Program-made: the position numbers and the translations under genes
Shown: piece by piece, positions 1 to 8,896 of the stretch
Layout: every line of letters starts with the position of its first letter
Numbering within the stretch: position 1 is the first letter of the stretch
The notes under the pieces: model-generated
Told to the model about the DNA's origin: nothing
Databases searched by the model: none
Seen by the model: the letters and a program-made list of their open reading frames with translations, nothing else
Assembly (NCBI RefSeq): GCF_046127645.1
Contig: NZ_CP175919.1
Reading direction: 5' to 3' (one strand)
Length of the DNA stretch: 64,000 nt
Origin: Clostridium_F caseinilyticum
GTDB taxonomy: Bacteria > Bacillota > Clostridia > Clostridiales > Clostridiaceae

Positions 1-713
1 TTTAAGTAAAAATAAAAAAGTTAATACAAATTTAAAAGCTTAGCAATTGAGAAAATTGCATAATTTATTTTGAAATATAATTATATAAATTTTATAAAAT
101 AATAACTAAAATTATCTCTATACAAATTTTAAGGCTTCAGCAGAATATTAAGTAAAGATTGATTTAATTTACTTAATTTTTGCTGAAGTTTAATTTTTAA
201 TCTTTATTAATTTTCCTCAGTTCAAAATCCTATGACTTAAAATAGTATGTGCTTTTGTAATTCTATGATATTTATTTGGTTTTATATAATTTTCTAATTG
301 TTTCTATTTTTTATTATGAAATTTGAAGAAACCTTTAAAAATTACATTTGCTATATTTCTATCTACTTTTTTTAGTTATTTAGTTATATTATGTATTCAT
401 TATTATAAATACATAATATATATAAGTTTTAAATATATTAAAACTTTAAAATAGTTAGTAAGATGAATTACTATTTCTGTTAATATATAATTTTCCATTA
501 CGATATAATAAATAATGACTTTTGTCATAGAGAAAAAGTACATTAGATACTAACACATAATGTATTTTTCTTATATAATAAGATTAATAATAATTAACTG
601 ATTTATTATATTAACATGAAATTGTATATTTTTGATGCAAATAAGAATATAGTTTTATAGATAAATTAAATCAGTGTATAATTTAGCACATTGTGCATTA
701 AATGGAGGGATGA
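1..713. other. AT-rich intergenic region at window edge
   Basis: No convincing gene is seen. The stretch holds a copy of the TGAGAAAATTGCATAAT palindromic repeat near 47-110, a long hairpin at 135-188 (listed separately) and a second hairpin around 529-577 whose arms read AGAAAAAGTACATTA and TAATGTATTTTTCTT. The last 60 bases carry the ribosome binding site of the first gene. Confidence 0.6.
135..188. terminator. Long hairpin, likely bidirectional terminator
   Basis: The arms CTTCAGCAGAATATTAAGTA and TACTTAATTTTTGCTGAAG pair over about 20 positions around a short loop, followed by TTTAATTTTTAA on the plus side. It probably ends a gene lying left of the window. Confidence 0.55.
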
Positions 714-1406
714 ATGGTGAAAGGGAAAAGTAGTGTAGGCATTATATTTCTTGTTATAGGTTTAGGAATCTTTTTAGAAGCATTAAATTTATGGGATTTC
801 GGATATATTATAAGTAACTATTGGCCAATGATATTAATAGTTATTGGTATTAAGAAACTTCTAGAAAAGTCAGTTTCATATTTAAATGGAATTGTATTAA
901 TATTATTAGGAGCAATGTTTCAATTAAGGAACTTAAATATATTATATAATGTATCTAAATTCTTTTGGGCAGGAATTTTCATTCTAATAGGTTTTTATTT
1001 ATTGTCTTATAAAGATAGTTTTAAATTAAAGGATAGAACTTTTTTTGCAGGACAAAATGCAGAGGATTTTGTAAAAACAGGAGCGATATTTGCAGGTACT
1101 AAAACTAAAAATTATTCAAAATCTTTCAAAGGTGGAAGTATAACAACTATATTTGCAGGAGTAGACTTAGATTTATTAGATGCTCAGTTGAGTCTAGATG
1201 GTGCTTATATAGATGTATTTGTAGCTTTTGGAGGAGTGGATATAATAGTTCCGGAAAATTGGAATGTAGTTGTAACTGGTATACCAATATTTGGTGGATG
1301 GAGCAATAAAACTAGAAATAGAAATATGAATAATGGTGAACCTACTCTAAAAATTAATTGTATAGCAGCTTTTGGTGGTTTAGATGTAAAGCATTATTAT
1401 AATTAA
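714..1406 (+). CDS. LiaF-like membrane protein (cell-wall-active antibiotics response family)
   Basis: The 230-residue protein starts with four predicted membrane segments (about residues 6-24, 32-50, 57-73 and 84-100) and ends in a soluble beta-rich domain with repeated FAG(V/T)/FGG motifs (IFAGVDLDLL, AFGGVDIIVP, AAFGGLDVK). This is the layout of LiaF/YvqF-type proteins, where the C-terminal domain (DUF2154) modulates cell-envelope stress signalling. No LiaRS kinase/regulator pair is adjacent, so its partner is unknown. GGAGGG at 704-709 precedes ATG 714 by only 4 nt; GTG 717 in the same frame has better spacing (7 nt) and may be the real start. It is monocistronic in appearance. A second family member lies at 55509. 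Family assignment is fairly sure, the role is not. Confidence 0.8.
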   Translation: MVKGKSSVGIIFLVIGLGIFLEALNLWDFGYIISNYWPMILIVIGIKKLLEKSVSYLNGIVLILLGAMFQLRNLNILYNVSKFFWAGIFILIGFYLLSYKDSFKLKDRTFFAGQNAEDFVKTGAIFAGTKTKNYSKSFKGGSITTIFAGVDLDLLDAQLSLDGAYIDVFVAFGGVDIIVPENWNVVVTGIPIFGGWSNKTRNRNMNNGEPTLKINCIAAFGGLDVKHYYN

Positions 1407-2242
1407 AACTTTAAATTATAATATATTATATTTGAGATTAATATATTAAAGATAAAAAATACACCTAATAGACATATGAATATACTTCTAGTAGTTCTTA
1501 ATGGATTCAAACTTAAAACTTCTTGGAGGAATAATTAGTTTATTAAGTGTATTTTTTATGTTTTTGTATTAAATTTATTTTTAGTCATTTTTTAAAAACC
1601 TAATTGTATAATTTATAAATTTAAATAAATAATTATAAAGATTACGGGACAAAATATAAAAGAAGGGAGTTAATAATTATAGTAAGGTGTTCTTATACTA
1701 TAGAGGTATTAAAAAATTTTTTTGAAAGTTAAATCAAATGATTTAATCCTATATAAAAAATACTATTTTAATAACTTTATAAACGGATATCTTTTTAAAG
1801 TTATATTAAGTTTTATACAATGTATCTAAAATTTAATCAATAGTTTTAGCATATAACTTTAAAAAGTTAGATGAAGTTTTGTATATTGAGCTTTAGTATA
1901 TTATTAATATCCCTTTTAAATTTTATGTTTATATAAATCTAAAAAAGTCTACATCCCTAAAAATATCTTTTAATATTCTTTTCTTGTAAGTTATTCAGTT
2001 AAGTTATGTAAGTTGATAAAAATTTATATATTATAATTAATTTTTAATCAGTAGCTTTGAGCTTTCTATAGATTTCATTATAATTAGTTTATAATAGATT
2101 TTAATAAAATATGATATAGTTTAAATAATGTATATTATAGATAAATCAGCATTAGTGTTAAAAATTATATTTAACTGTTAATTATTTGTAGTATAATATA
2201 ATATGAATTATCAGAATTTTTTATAAAACGAGGGGGTATTTT
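1407..2242. other. Intergenic region with palindromic repeat R2 (copy a)
   Basis: Bases about 1453-1562 form a long imperfect palindrome (AAAAAATACAC ... GTGTATTTTTT, with AGTAGTTCTTAA near the centre). It resembles the larger R2 elements at 4270, 41953, 46165 and 46440 but lacks their CCTCAC core. The remainder is AT-rich with no coding signal; the chemoreceptor promoter must lie near 2160-2230. Confidence 0.5.
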
Positions 2243-4234
2243 ATGAAAAACAAAAGTATAAAACGTATAATTTCGACTTTACTTATATTTGTAGCTTTAA
2301 TTCCTATATTAATTGTTGGTATATATACTAATTATTCGCAAACAAAAAGTTTAAAAAATAGTTTTGAATCAGAAACAAAGAATTCTGTACTTAGTTTTCA
2401 AACTATGATAGCACAAAAAAATAAAAATAATATGGAATCAATTAACACACTGGTCAATGATGGTAATGCAAAAAATTTATTTAAAAATAAAGATAGTGCT
2501 AATTGGCTTTTTTATGCAATAGAAGCCTTTAGAACTTCTCATTCTGAAATTACAAATGTTTATTTAGGAACAGTTAAAGGAAATACTATATTTTCACCTA
2601 AAACTGATGTAGTTAATAGTATTGATCCAAGAACAAGACCTTGGTATAAGAAAGCAGTTGAAATGAAAGGAGACTCTATTATTACAGAACCATACAAAGA
2701 TACAGCAGGTACCAATAGCTTAATGGTAACTATAGCTAAAGCTGTTATGGATGAGAAGGATTCTTTAGTTGGAGTAATGGGTATGGACATAAAATTAGAT
2801 GATTTATCAGCCATTGCTAAAAATACTAAGATTGGTAAAGAGGGATTTGTGGTATTAGTTGATAAAAATGGTTCAATTATAGGGCATAAAGATAAAGAAA
2901 AATTAAATAAAAATATAAAAGATTTAAATTGGCCTAAGGAAATATTACATAAGGGGACTATAGATAAAGTAAAAATTAATGGAAAAGAGTATAAAGTTAT
3001 AACAGAAAAAGATGGGGCAACATCCTGGAGTATTGTAGGATTTTTACCTTATAGTGAGATACAATCTGAACTTAATAAATATTATAGAATGATAGTTATA
3101 ATATCACTTTTATCTTTAGCAGGAGCATTAGCAATAGGAGGAGTATTTTCTAAAAAAATAATAAATCCTATAAGAAAAATAGAGGATGCATTAGCCTGTA
3201 TGAAGAATGGAGATTTTACCCAGAGCATAGATAAAGGTGAAACTTCAATTTATGAGATGGAATTAATAATGGATGGAATTAATATAGTGAGAGAAGAAAC
3301 AGTAAAAATTTTAGATAGTCTTAAGAGTGTTTCTTCTGATGTAAAAGAGTCTTCAGATATTTTAAAAGATATAACAGAACAATCAGAAATGGCAGGGAAT
3401 GAGATAGTACAAGTAGTACAAAATATAGCAGATGCAACTTCAGATCAAGCTCAGTCTATGGAAGGAAGTTTAAATTCTATAAGTGATTTATCAGATAAAG
3501 TAGAAAATTCTATGGAAAATTCTAAGGAAATGGTCAAAGAGTCTCATATAGTTAGAAATATTATAAAAGATAGTGGACAGGCTGTAAAAGGATTAAAAAA
3601 TAAATTTGAATTGAATTCTAAATCAAACCAGGAATTAGCTAATAAAATTGATACATTAGCAGAAAGTTCAAATCAAATAAGTATGATAACAGAGACAATA
3701 CAATCTATAACAGAACAAACCTCTTTGTTGGCACTTAATGCTAGTATAGAATCTGCAAGGGCAGGAGAAGCAGGAAAAGGATTTGCAGTAGTTGCAGAAG
3801 AGGTAAGGAAGCTTGCAGAACAATCTTCAACTTCAGCTTCAGAAATAGAAAGGGTTATTTCTAACATAAATAAAGAAGTAAAAGATATACTAGATAAAAT
3901 GTATGAAACTATAGAACTTGAAAAGGATACTAAAGACAAAATTAATATTACAGATAATGCATTTAATACTATAAGAGAATCTATAGATAAATTAGAAGAA
4001 AGCATAAGAAATGTTAATGAATCACAAAACATTATATATAATAATAAAAATGATATATTAAATAAAATAAATGAGGCATCCTCTGTTTCTGAGGAAATAG
4101 CAGCAACTACTGAAGAAATAACTGCATCAGCAGAGGAACAGGCAGCGGGACTTAAAGAGGTAGTAGGATCTGCAGAAAAATTAAATTCTTATTCAGATAC
4201 ATTAAATTCATTAGTGGAAAAATTTAAGATATAA
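2243..4234 (+). CDS. Methyl-accepting chemotaxis protein (dCACHE sensor)
   Basis: This 663-residue transmembrane chemoreceptor senses an extracellular ligand and signals to CheA. The order is: TM1 at about 12-32; an extracellular dCACHE-type domain (about 38-275, with the typical DPRTRPWYKKA motif); TM2 at about 283-303; a HAMP linker; then a long cytoplasmic coiled coil. The signalling tip carries the near-invariant ITEQTSLLALNASIESARAG segment beginning near residue 488, followed by GKGFAVVAEEVRKLAEQS. EEIAATTEEITASAEEQAAG near the C-terminus is a typical adaptation-helix region. A strong GAGGGGGT site precedes the ATG. No chemotaxis genes are adjacent, as is usual for dispersed receptors. 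The ligand cannot be told from sequence. Confidence 0.95.
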   Translation: MKNKSIKRIISTLLIFVALIPILIVGIYTNYSQTKSLKNSFESETKNSVLSFQTMIAQKNKNNMESINTLVNDGNAKNLFKNKDSANWLFYAIEAFRTSHSEITNVYLGTVKGNTIFSPKTDVVNSIDPRTRPWYKKAVEMKGDSIITEPYKDTAGTNSLMVTIAKAVMDEKDSLVGVMGMDIKLDDLSAIAKNTKIGKEGFVVLVDKNGSIIGHKDKEKLNKNIKDLNWPKEILHKGTIDKVKINGKEYKVITEKDGATSWSIVGFLPYSEIQSELNKYYRMIVIISLLSLAGALAIGGVFSKKIINPIRKIEDALACMKNGDFTQSIDKGETSIYEMELIMDGINIVREETVKILDSLKSVSSDVKESSDILKDITEQSEMAGNEIVQVVQNIADATSDQAQSMEGSLNSISDLSDKVENSMENSKEMVKESHIVRNIIKDSGQAVKGLKNKFELNSKSNQELANKIDTLAESSNQISMITETIQSITEQTSLLALNASIESARAGEAGKGFAVVAEEVRKLAEQSSTSASEIERVISNINKEVKDILDKMYETIELEKDTKDKINITDNAFNTIRESIDKLEESIRNVNESQNIIYNNKNDILNKINEASSVSEEIAATTEEITASAEEQAAGLKEVVGSAEKLNSYSDTLNSLVEKFKI

Positions 4235-4269
4235 ACAAAGAATAAAAATAGAACAATTCAAATAGATTT

Positions 4270-4515
4270 AAATTTAATATAGCAAATAGAAAATAATATA
4301 TGTAATAAACATATGAATGAGCTTTAGTAGTTCTTAATTTGGCGGAATTAAAAATTTGCGTAATTCCTCACAGGACGTGAGGAGCCGATAGTGAAGTCAG
4401 GACGACGCCTATATCGGGTAGAAAATTTTTAATGAAGCCAAATTTAGAACTACTTAGCAAAATGAATGGTTTATAAATACATTTTTTCTATCTGCGGAAT
4501 TAAAATTAAATTTAT
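4270..4515. repeat. Palindromic repeat R2, copy b (with CCTCAC core)
   Basis: A roughly 245-bp element between two convergent genes. Outer arms AAATAGATTTAAATTTAAT and AAATTAAATTTATTTTAA, then TTAGTAGTTCTTAATTTGGC and GCCAAATTTAGAACTACTTAG, enclose a core with hairpin CCTCACaggacGTGAGG. The same layout recurs at 41953 (without core), 46165 and 46440. It resembles a non-autonomous mobile element with structured ends and may also act as a bidirectional terminator. Confidence 0.65.
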
Positions 4516-4533
4516 TTTAATATGAACTCCAGA

Positions 4534-6192
4534 TTATTTTTTCAATGCTTTAATTTCCTTTAATAAATTAGTATATTCTTCGTTTAACTTTTCTTTAATA
4601 GTCAAATCTTTTTCCAAGGATATTTCTGAAATTATTCTTGAAAGTCTATTTTCTAAGATAAATAATTTTTCTTTTCTTTCATGCTCCCTAGAGTTTTCTT
4701 GTTTTTTAGTTTCATAGTTTGTTTTTTCTTCAGTAAAATCGGCATAGGTACCTGAAAAACAATTTAGTTTAGTATCTTTTATTTCAATTATATAATCACA
4801 TATACTAGAAATAAAAGATCTATCATGAGATATCATTACAATTGTTTTGTCTGTATTAATAAGTGCCTTTTCTAAAGATTCAATAGATTTTATATCTAAA
4901 TAATTGGTAGGTTCATCTAAAATCAAAGTATTAGTATCACTTAAAATTATTTTGCAAAGTGCAACTTTAACCTTTTCTCCTCCGCTTAATATAGAAACAC
5001 TTTTGTATATAGTGTCTCCTTTAAATCCAAATCCAGCTAAGTGTATTCTCATAAAGCTTTCATCATAGGAACTAGTTGATTTTATATTATCTAATATTGT
5101 TTTGTCTTTGTCTAAAATGTCTTGATCTTGATCAAAATATCCTATAGAAATATACTTTGATAATTTAATATTTTCTGTATCTCTTTTTAATATTTCTTTT
5201 ATTAAAGTTGTTTTACCACAGCCATTTTTACCAATAATGGCTGCTTTTTTACCGTTTTTTATTTTAAAATTTCCATTTTTTATAAGAAGCTTATTACCTA
5301 TATATAAATTTAAATTTTTTACTTCTATTACTGTTTTGGAAGGCATTTTATTACCTTCAGTAATTTTTATCTTAATATTTTTGCTAGAAGTAGGTTTTTC
5401 TTTCACTTCAAGATGATTAATTCTGCTTTTTAAAGATTTTATATTTCCATCTAAATGCTTTTTTGATTTCTGATCTCCCATTTTATGAAGTCTTGCTTCT
5501 GAATTTCCCATTCTTTTAGGAGCTTTTTTAATAGAATTTCGTTGATTTTCTTTCACCATCATAGACTTTTCAAGTTGCTTTTTTTCAGTTATATATTCTT
5601 CATATTCTCTTTTTTCAACTTCTCTTTCTTCAGTTTTTAGCTTAAGATATTTTGAATAACCACACTTATATAATTTAACTTTTCCATTTTCTATTTCTAA
5701 TATATTATCACAAAGATTATTTAAAAAATCTCTATCATGAGAAACTAATAAAAGTCCTCCTTTATATTCCTTTATAAGTTTTTCAATGCTTTTTATAGTA
5801 TTAGTATCAAGATTAGCTGTTGGCTCATCTGCTATAAGAAAGTTGCTATTAGAACTAAGAGCTTGATTAATACTAATTTTCACTTTTTCTCCACCGGATA
5901 AAAATTCATTATAATTATCTGGTGCACCTAATATACTCTTAATTTTGCTATCAGTGCAGGAGCCAGCATAATTTTCACTTTGGCTTATATATGAATAATT
6001 AGCATGAAAAAATACTTTTCCCTCATCAATATCTAGTTCACCTAAAATAACTTTAATAAGAGTTGTTTTACCAGCTCCATTTTCTCCAACAATTCCGATT
6101 CTGCTATTTTCTTTTATTTCTAAATTGTCTATATCTAAAATTAATTTATCTTCATAATATTTTTTTACTTTATCTAATTTTATTAATACCAT
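4534..6192 (-). CDS. ABC-F ATPase, likely antibiotic ribosomal protection protein
   Basis: The 552-residue protein has two ABC ATPase domains and no membrane segment, the definition of ABC-F. Domain 1 has Walker A GENGAGKTT (about 36-44), LSGGEKVKI and a DEPTANLD Walker B. Domain 2 has GKNGCGKTT, ILSGGEKVKVAL and LDEPTNYLD. The linker between them (about 185-285) is highly basic and helical, as in proteins that reach into the ribosomal exit region. Length and the charged C-terminal extension fit the Vga/Lsa/VmlR/Msr group that rescues ribosomes from lincosamide, streptogramin or pleuromutilin drugs; a housekeeping EttA-like role is less likely. The start is supported by AAGGAGGG eight bases upstream. 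The long structured leader fits antibiotic-induced attenuation (inference). Confidence 0.85.
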   Translation of the reverse strand: MVLIKLDKVKKYYEDKLILDIDNLEIKENSRIGIVGENGAGKTTLIKVILGELDIDEGKVFFHANYSYISQSENYAGSCTDSKIKSILGAPDNYNEFLSGGEKVKISINQALSSNSNFLIADEPTANLDTNTIKSIEKLIKEYKGGLLLVSHDRDFLNNLCDNILEIENGKVKLYKCGYSKYLKLKTEEREVEKREYEEYITEKKQLEKSMMVKENQRNSIKKAPKRMGNSEARLHKMGDQKSKKHLDGNIKSLKSRINHLEVKEKPTSSKNIKIKITEGNKMPSKTVIEVKNLNLYIGNKLLIKNGNFKIKNGKKAAIIGKNGCGKTTLIKEILKRDTENIKLSKYISIGYFDQDQDILDKDKTILDNIKSTSSYDESFMRIHLAGFGFKGDTIYKSVSILSGGEKVKVALCKIILSDTNTLILDEPTNYLDIKSIESLEKALINTDKTIVMISHDRSFISSICDYIIEIKDTKLNCFSGTYADFTEEKTNYETKKQENSREHERKEKLFILENRLSRIISEISLEKDLTIKEKLNEEYTNLLKEIKALKK

Positions 6193-6430
6193 AAAAAAAT
6201 CCCTCCTTAAATTTAGGAGAGAGTATATAATAATTCCGTAAAAAGGTATAAGTATCCCCTAGAATAATTTACTCTCTCAAGTTTTAAGTACAACAAAAAA
6301 AGCCTAATTTCATAGAATCTTTTAAAATTAATTTGATTTGTCATACTTAATAAAATAAAAGTGTAAATTACATTCTCATTGGTGAAACTACCTCGTTCTT
6401 TCGCTAGGTACATTCAAATAAATAATAAGT
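6193..6430 (-). promoter_or_regulatory. Leader of the ABC-F gene with candidate leader peptide ORF
   Basis: On the minus strand the 5' region holds a 43-codon ORF (ATG near 6344, stop ending at 6213) that ends about 20 nt before the ABC-F start. GAGAGAGTA within this ORF can pair with TACTCTCTC located immediately before the AAGGAGGG site, so translation of the ORF could change access to the gene's start. Such leaders control many ABC-F and Erm genes by drug-stalled ribosomes. This is inferred from architecture; no leader family was recognised. Confidence 0.4.
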
Positions 6431-6841
6431 TTGCATTATACTGTGTCAGCAGCACCGATAGCACTAATAGTGACAGAAATTGTTTACTTGTTTAGCACAA
6501 AATATACTGCCATCTTTAATTTATTATTTATTTTCATGTATCTTAATTTATTTTATTATAGCATATAGTTGTATTTTTGAAAATAAATCCATATTTTAGC
6601 TCTATAATTACGATAATATATGTGGAAATTTTAATAAGTAATTTAAAAATCATTAAATATTACGAATAAAAAATAAGTAATATTTTTAGATAAAATGATA
6701 GGAAGAATTTTAATACCATATGGAATTATAGGTAAAAATAATTATATAATCTATATTTTACTAGATCAAAGTTATTGAAAATAAATTAGGTTTATTATAT
6801 TATACATAGATAGTTTATAGTTAAATATGGAGGTTTTAATT
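6431..6841. other. Intergenic region between divergent abc-F and mscL
   Basis: This region must contain the minus-strand ABC-F promoter and the mscL promoter. No gene or repeat family is recognised. The mscL ribosome binding site GGAGG lies at 6829-6833. Confidence 0.4.
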
Positions 6842-7243
6842 TTGAAAAAGATAATTGAGGAATTTAAAGATTTTGCAGTAAAAGGTAATGCCATGGAATT
6901 AGCAGTAGGTGTAGTTATAGGTGGGGCCTTTGGTAAAATAGTAACTTCTTTAGTAGAGGATATTATAATGCCTTTAGTAGGATTGTTAATAGGAGGTATA
7001 GATTTTACTAATTTAAAGTTTACAATGAATTTTTCTGAGAAAACAGCAGTCTCTATAAAATACGGTAATTTTATACAATCAGCAGTAAATTTTTTAATAA
7101 TTTCATTTTCTATTTTCTTGTTTATTAAATTAATAAATAAATTTAAGAAAAAGGAAGATGTAGCAAAAGAAGAACCTAAAATAAGTAATGAAGAAGTATT
7201 ATTGGCAGAAATAAGAGATTTATTAAAGGAAAATAAATCTTAA
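6842..7243 (+). CDS. mscL: Large-conductance mechanosensitive channel MscL
   Basis: The 133-residue inner-membrane channel opens under membrane tension to release solutes during osmotic downshock. The signature N-terminus is present (KGNAMELAVGVVIGGAFGKI, then SLVEDIIMPLVGLLIGG for TM1), followed by the periplasmic loop, TM2 around residues 70-92 (GNFIQSAVNFLIISFSIFLF) and a charged C-terminal helix (EEVLLAEIRDLLKEN). The start is taken as TTG 6842, because GGAGG at 6829-6833 gives correct spacing to it, whereas an upstream in-frame ATG at 6827 overlaps that site. It appears to stand alone. Confidence 0.95.
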   Translation: MKKIIEEFKDFAVKGNAMELAVGVVIGGAFGKIVTSLVEDIIMPLVGLLIGGIDFTNLKFTMNFSEKTAVSIKYGNFIQSAVNFLIISFSIFLFIKLINKFKKKEDVAKEEPKISNEEVLLAEIRDLLKENKS

Positions 7244-7321
7244 TAATGTATTTAGAATATAAAGGATTTCATTGTTGACACTTATAGGTGTTAGTAATAG
7301 AATTATTATATAAATAAAATT

Positions 7322-7411
7322 AGTGCTAGGGGTGCCAAAAGTTATGGCTGAGAGATGATAAATTCATTAACCCTTTAACCTGATCTGGTTAATACCAGCG
7401 TAGGAAAGCTT
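7322..7411 (+). ncRNA. TPP riboswitch (THI element)
   Basis: The conserved blocks are all present: GGGGTGCC, GGCTGAGAG, ACCCTTTAACCTGATCTGG and TAATACCAGCGTAGGAAAGC. It binds thiamine pyrophosphate and controls the thiamine transporter gene directly downstream. Confidence 0.95.
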
Positions 7412-7479
7412 GAGTTTTTATCAAAATTAAACATTTTGAACTCAAACTTCCTTATAGCACAATATAGGAGGTTTTTTTT
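7410..7479 (+). promoter_or_regulatory. Expression platform of the TPP riboswitch
   Basis: A long hairpin (TTGAGTT ... AACTCAA with inner TCAAAAT/ATTTTGA, 7410-7446) is followed by a second hairpin ACTTCCTTATA/TATAGGAGGT and a run of seven T. The second hairpin contains the ribosome binding site of thiT, so it could act as a terminator, as a Shine-Dalgarno sequester, or both. Confidence 0.6.
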
Positions 7480-8163
7480 ATGGAATCATTAGAATGGGGA
7501 AAAAGATTTTTTCAAACTTTTTCAGGTTTCCCCGGTAAAATGGCAGAGATATTAAAAAGTCCATTATCAATTTTAGCATTAGTAGCTTTTCTAGTTATAT
7601 TTTTTGCTATCTTTAAATTAAAAAAGATTAAATTAAATCCAAGAATGATAACTCAAATTGGAATTGCACTTGCCCTTTCTACTATTCTCAATATTTTTAG
7701 AATATACAGATTTCCACAAGGTGGCAGTGTAACTTTAGGTTGTATGGTTCCTATTTTGCTGCTTACATTTGCATATGGAAAAGAAATTGGATTTTTAACA
7801 GGGTTCTTATATGGATTAATTTCTCTTATAACAGATCCTTTTATATTACATCCAGTTCAAATGTTATTTGATTATCCATTGCCATATTTAGCTATAGGAC
7901 TTGCAGGATGTTTTAGAAATAATAGAACCTTAAGTATATCCTTTGCTTTTTTCATTAAATTTTTATGCCACTTTATCTCTGGTGTAGTATTTTTTGGTTC
8001 TTTTGCTCCAGAGGGAGTGGGACCAATTATATACTCATTATCAGTAAATATACCTATAATAGGAGCTGAAGCTATAATTTGTATAGTAATATTTAAATTA
8101 ATTCCAATTCAGAGACTATTAAAAAGTATAAACCCAAAGTATTTCTTAGTCACTCAAAGATAA
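7480..8163 (+). CDS. thiT: Thiamine ECF transporter S component ThiT
   Basis: This integral membrane protein captures thiamine and works with the shared energy-coupling module (EcfA/A'/T), which is not encoded here. It has 227 residues and six or seven membrane segments. The diagnostic ThiT/YuaJ motif FPQGGSVTLGCMVPILLL follows LSTILNIFRIYR. About 50 N-terminal residues with an additional membrane segment precede the usual start of the family, which is around 180-190 residues long. The TPP riboswitch directly upstream supports the substrate. A strong GGAGG lies in the riboswitch platform. Confidence 0.93.
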   Translation: MESLEWGKRFFQTFSGFPGKMAEILKSPLSILALVAFLVIFFAIFKLKKIKLNPRMITQIGIALALSTILNIFRIYRFPQGGSVTLGCMVPILLLTFAYGKEIGFLTGFLYGLISLITDPFILHPVQMLFDYPLPYLAIGLAGCFRNNRTLSISFAFFIKFLCHFISGVVFFGSFAPEGVGPIIYSLSVNIPIIGAEAIICIVIFKLIPIQRLLKSINPKYFLVTQR

Positions 8164-8376
8164 TCAGATTTTTTTTATTTCGGAGAGAATTTTTATTTTA
8201 ATCATAGTGTATAGAAAATTTTTATACAGATAAATAGCTGTTTTTTATTGCAAACTTTAAGATGATGGAATTATCAGATTGGATAATTGTCGGATGATAT
8301 GATTGCTATGTTTATCCTTTTAACTTTAAAAGGATGGTAGTATTAATATGGATAGTCATTAGATAAAATCTAAAAA

Positions 8377-8410
8377 TGGGGTATTTCAAATTAATTTTGA
8401 AATACCCCTT
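8377..8410. terminator. Bidirectional intrinsic terminator
   Basis: Perfect arms GGGGTATTTCAAA and TTTGAAATACCCC around a TTAA(T) loop lie between the convergent thiT and the minus-strand Cys/Gly-rich gene. Apart from this hairpin, 8164-8463 holds nothing recognised. Confidence 0.85.
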
Positions 8411-8463
8411 CTTTACATTTTTGCAACTTATGACAGGCTTATATATAATCCATTTAGTTTATC

Positions 8464-8694
8464 TTAGCGGTTGCAGAATAGACCTAATAATACTAAAAGT
8501 ATTAAAGGATTACTGCACCCACCACCAAAGCTGTTACCGCAACATCCTCCGAATAAATTGCTAAAGCCATTGCATCCACAACCACAGTTGTTACCGCAAC
8601 CACCATCAAAGAAATTGTTGCATCCGCAGCTAGGGCCACGGCATTCGTATTTTTCGTAATTGCAACATTTGTGTTTATGATGTTTGTGCCCCAT
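8464..8694 (-). CDS. Cys/Gly/His-rich small protein, spore-associated candidate
   Basis: The 76-residue product begins MGHKHHKHKCC, continues as a low-complexity Cys-Gly-Asn stretch with 15 cysteines, and ends in a hydrophobic tail SNPLILLVLLGLFCNR. AGAGGTGAT precedes the chosen ATG at 8694; a longer reading begins upstream of that site and is unlikely. Small Cys-rich proteins with this type of hydrophobic tail are common in sporulating Firmicutes (YjcZ-like and coat/exosporium proteins), which suggests a spore-layer role and disulfide cross-linking. The His cluster at the N-terminus could bind metal. Not recognised as a defined family; the spore idea is inference. Confidence 0.65.
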   Translation of the reverse strand: MGHKHHKHKCCNYEKYECRGPSCGCNNFFDGGCGNNCGCGCNGFSNLFGGCCGNSFGGGCSNPLILLVLLGLFCNR

Positions 8695-8896
8695 GTTATC
8701 ACCTCTGCTTATAGCATTAGACTTGTGTACCAAGATATTATCTTTAGTTATAATAGTAATATATGAAAAATATAAAAAAATGTTACTTTATATTATTACC
8801 ACAATGGTGCTAAGTATTGAAAAAAAGTTATTATTTATATACAATTAAAATTGTGTCATTAATGCAAAATAAAATATACAGAATAGGAGAATAGTT

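Noticed and set aside
3673..4032. 119-codon minus-strand frame inside the chemoreceptor gene
   Set aside because: It mirrors the Ala/Ser-rich signalling helix of the real gene and has no start signals.
8471..8702. Overlapping open frames on both strands across the Cys/Gly-rich gene
   Set aside because: They arise from the biased Gly/Cys codon content; only the minus-strand frame starting at 8694 has a ribosome binding site and a sensible product.
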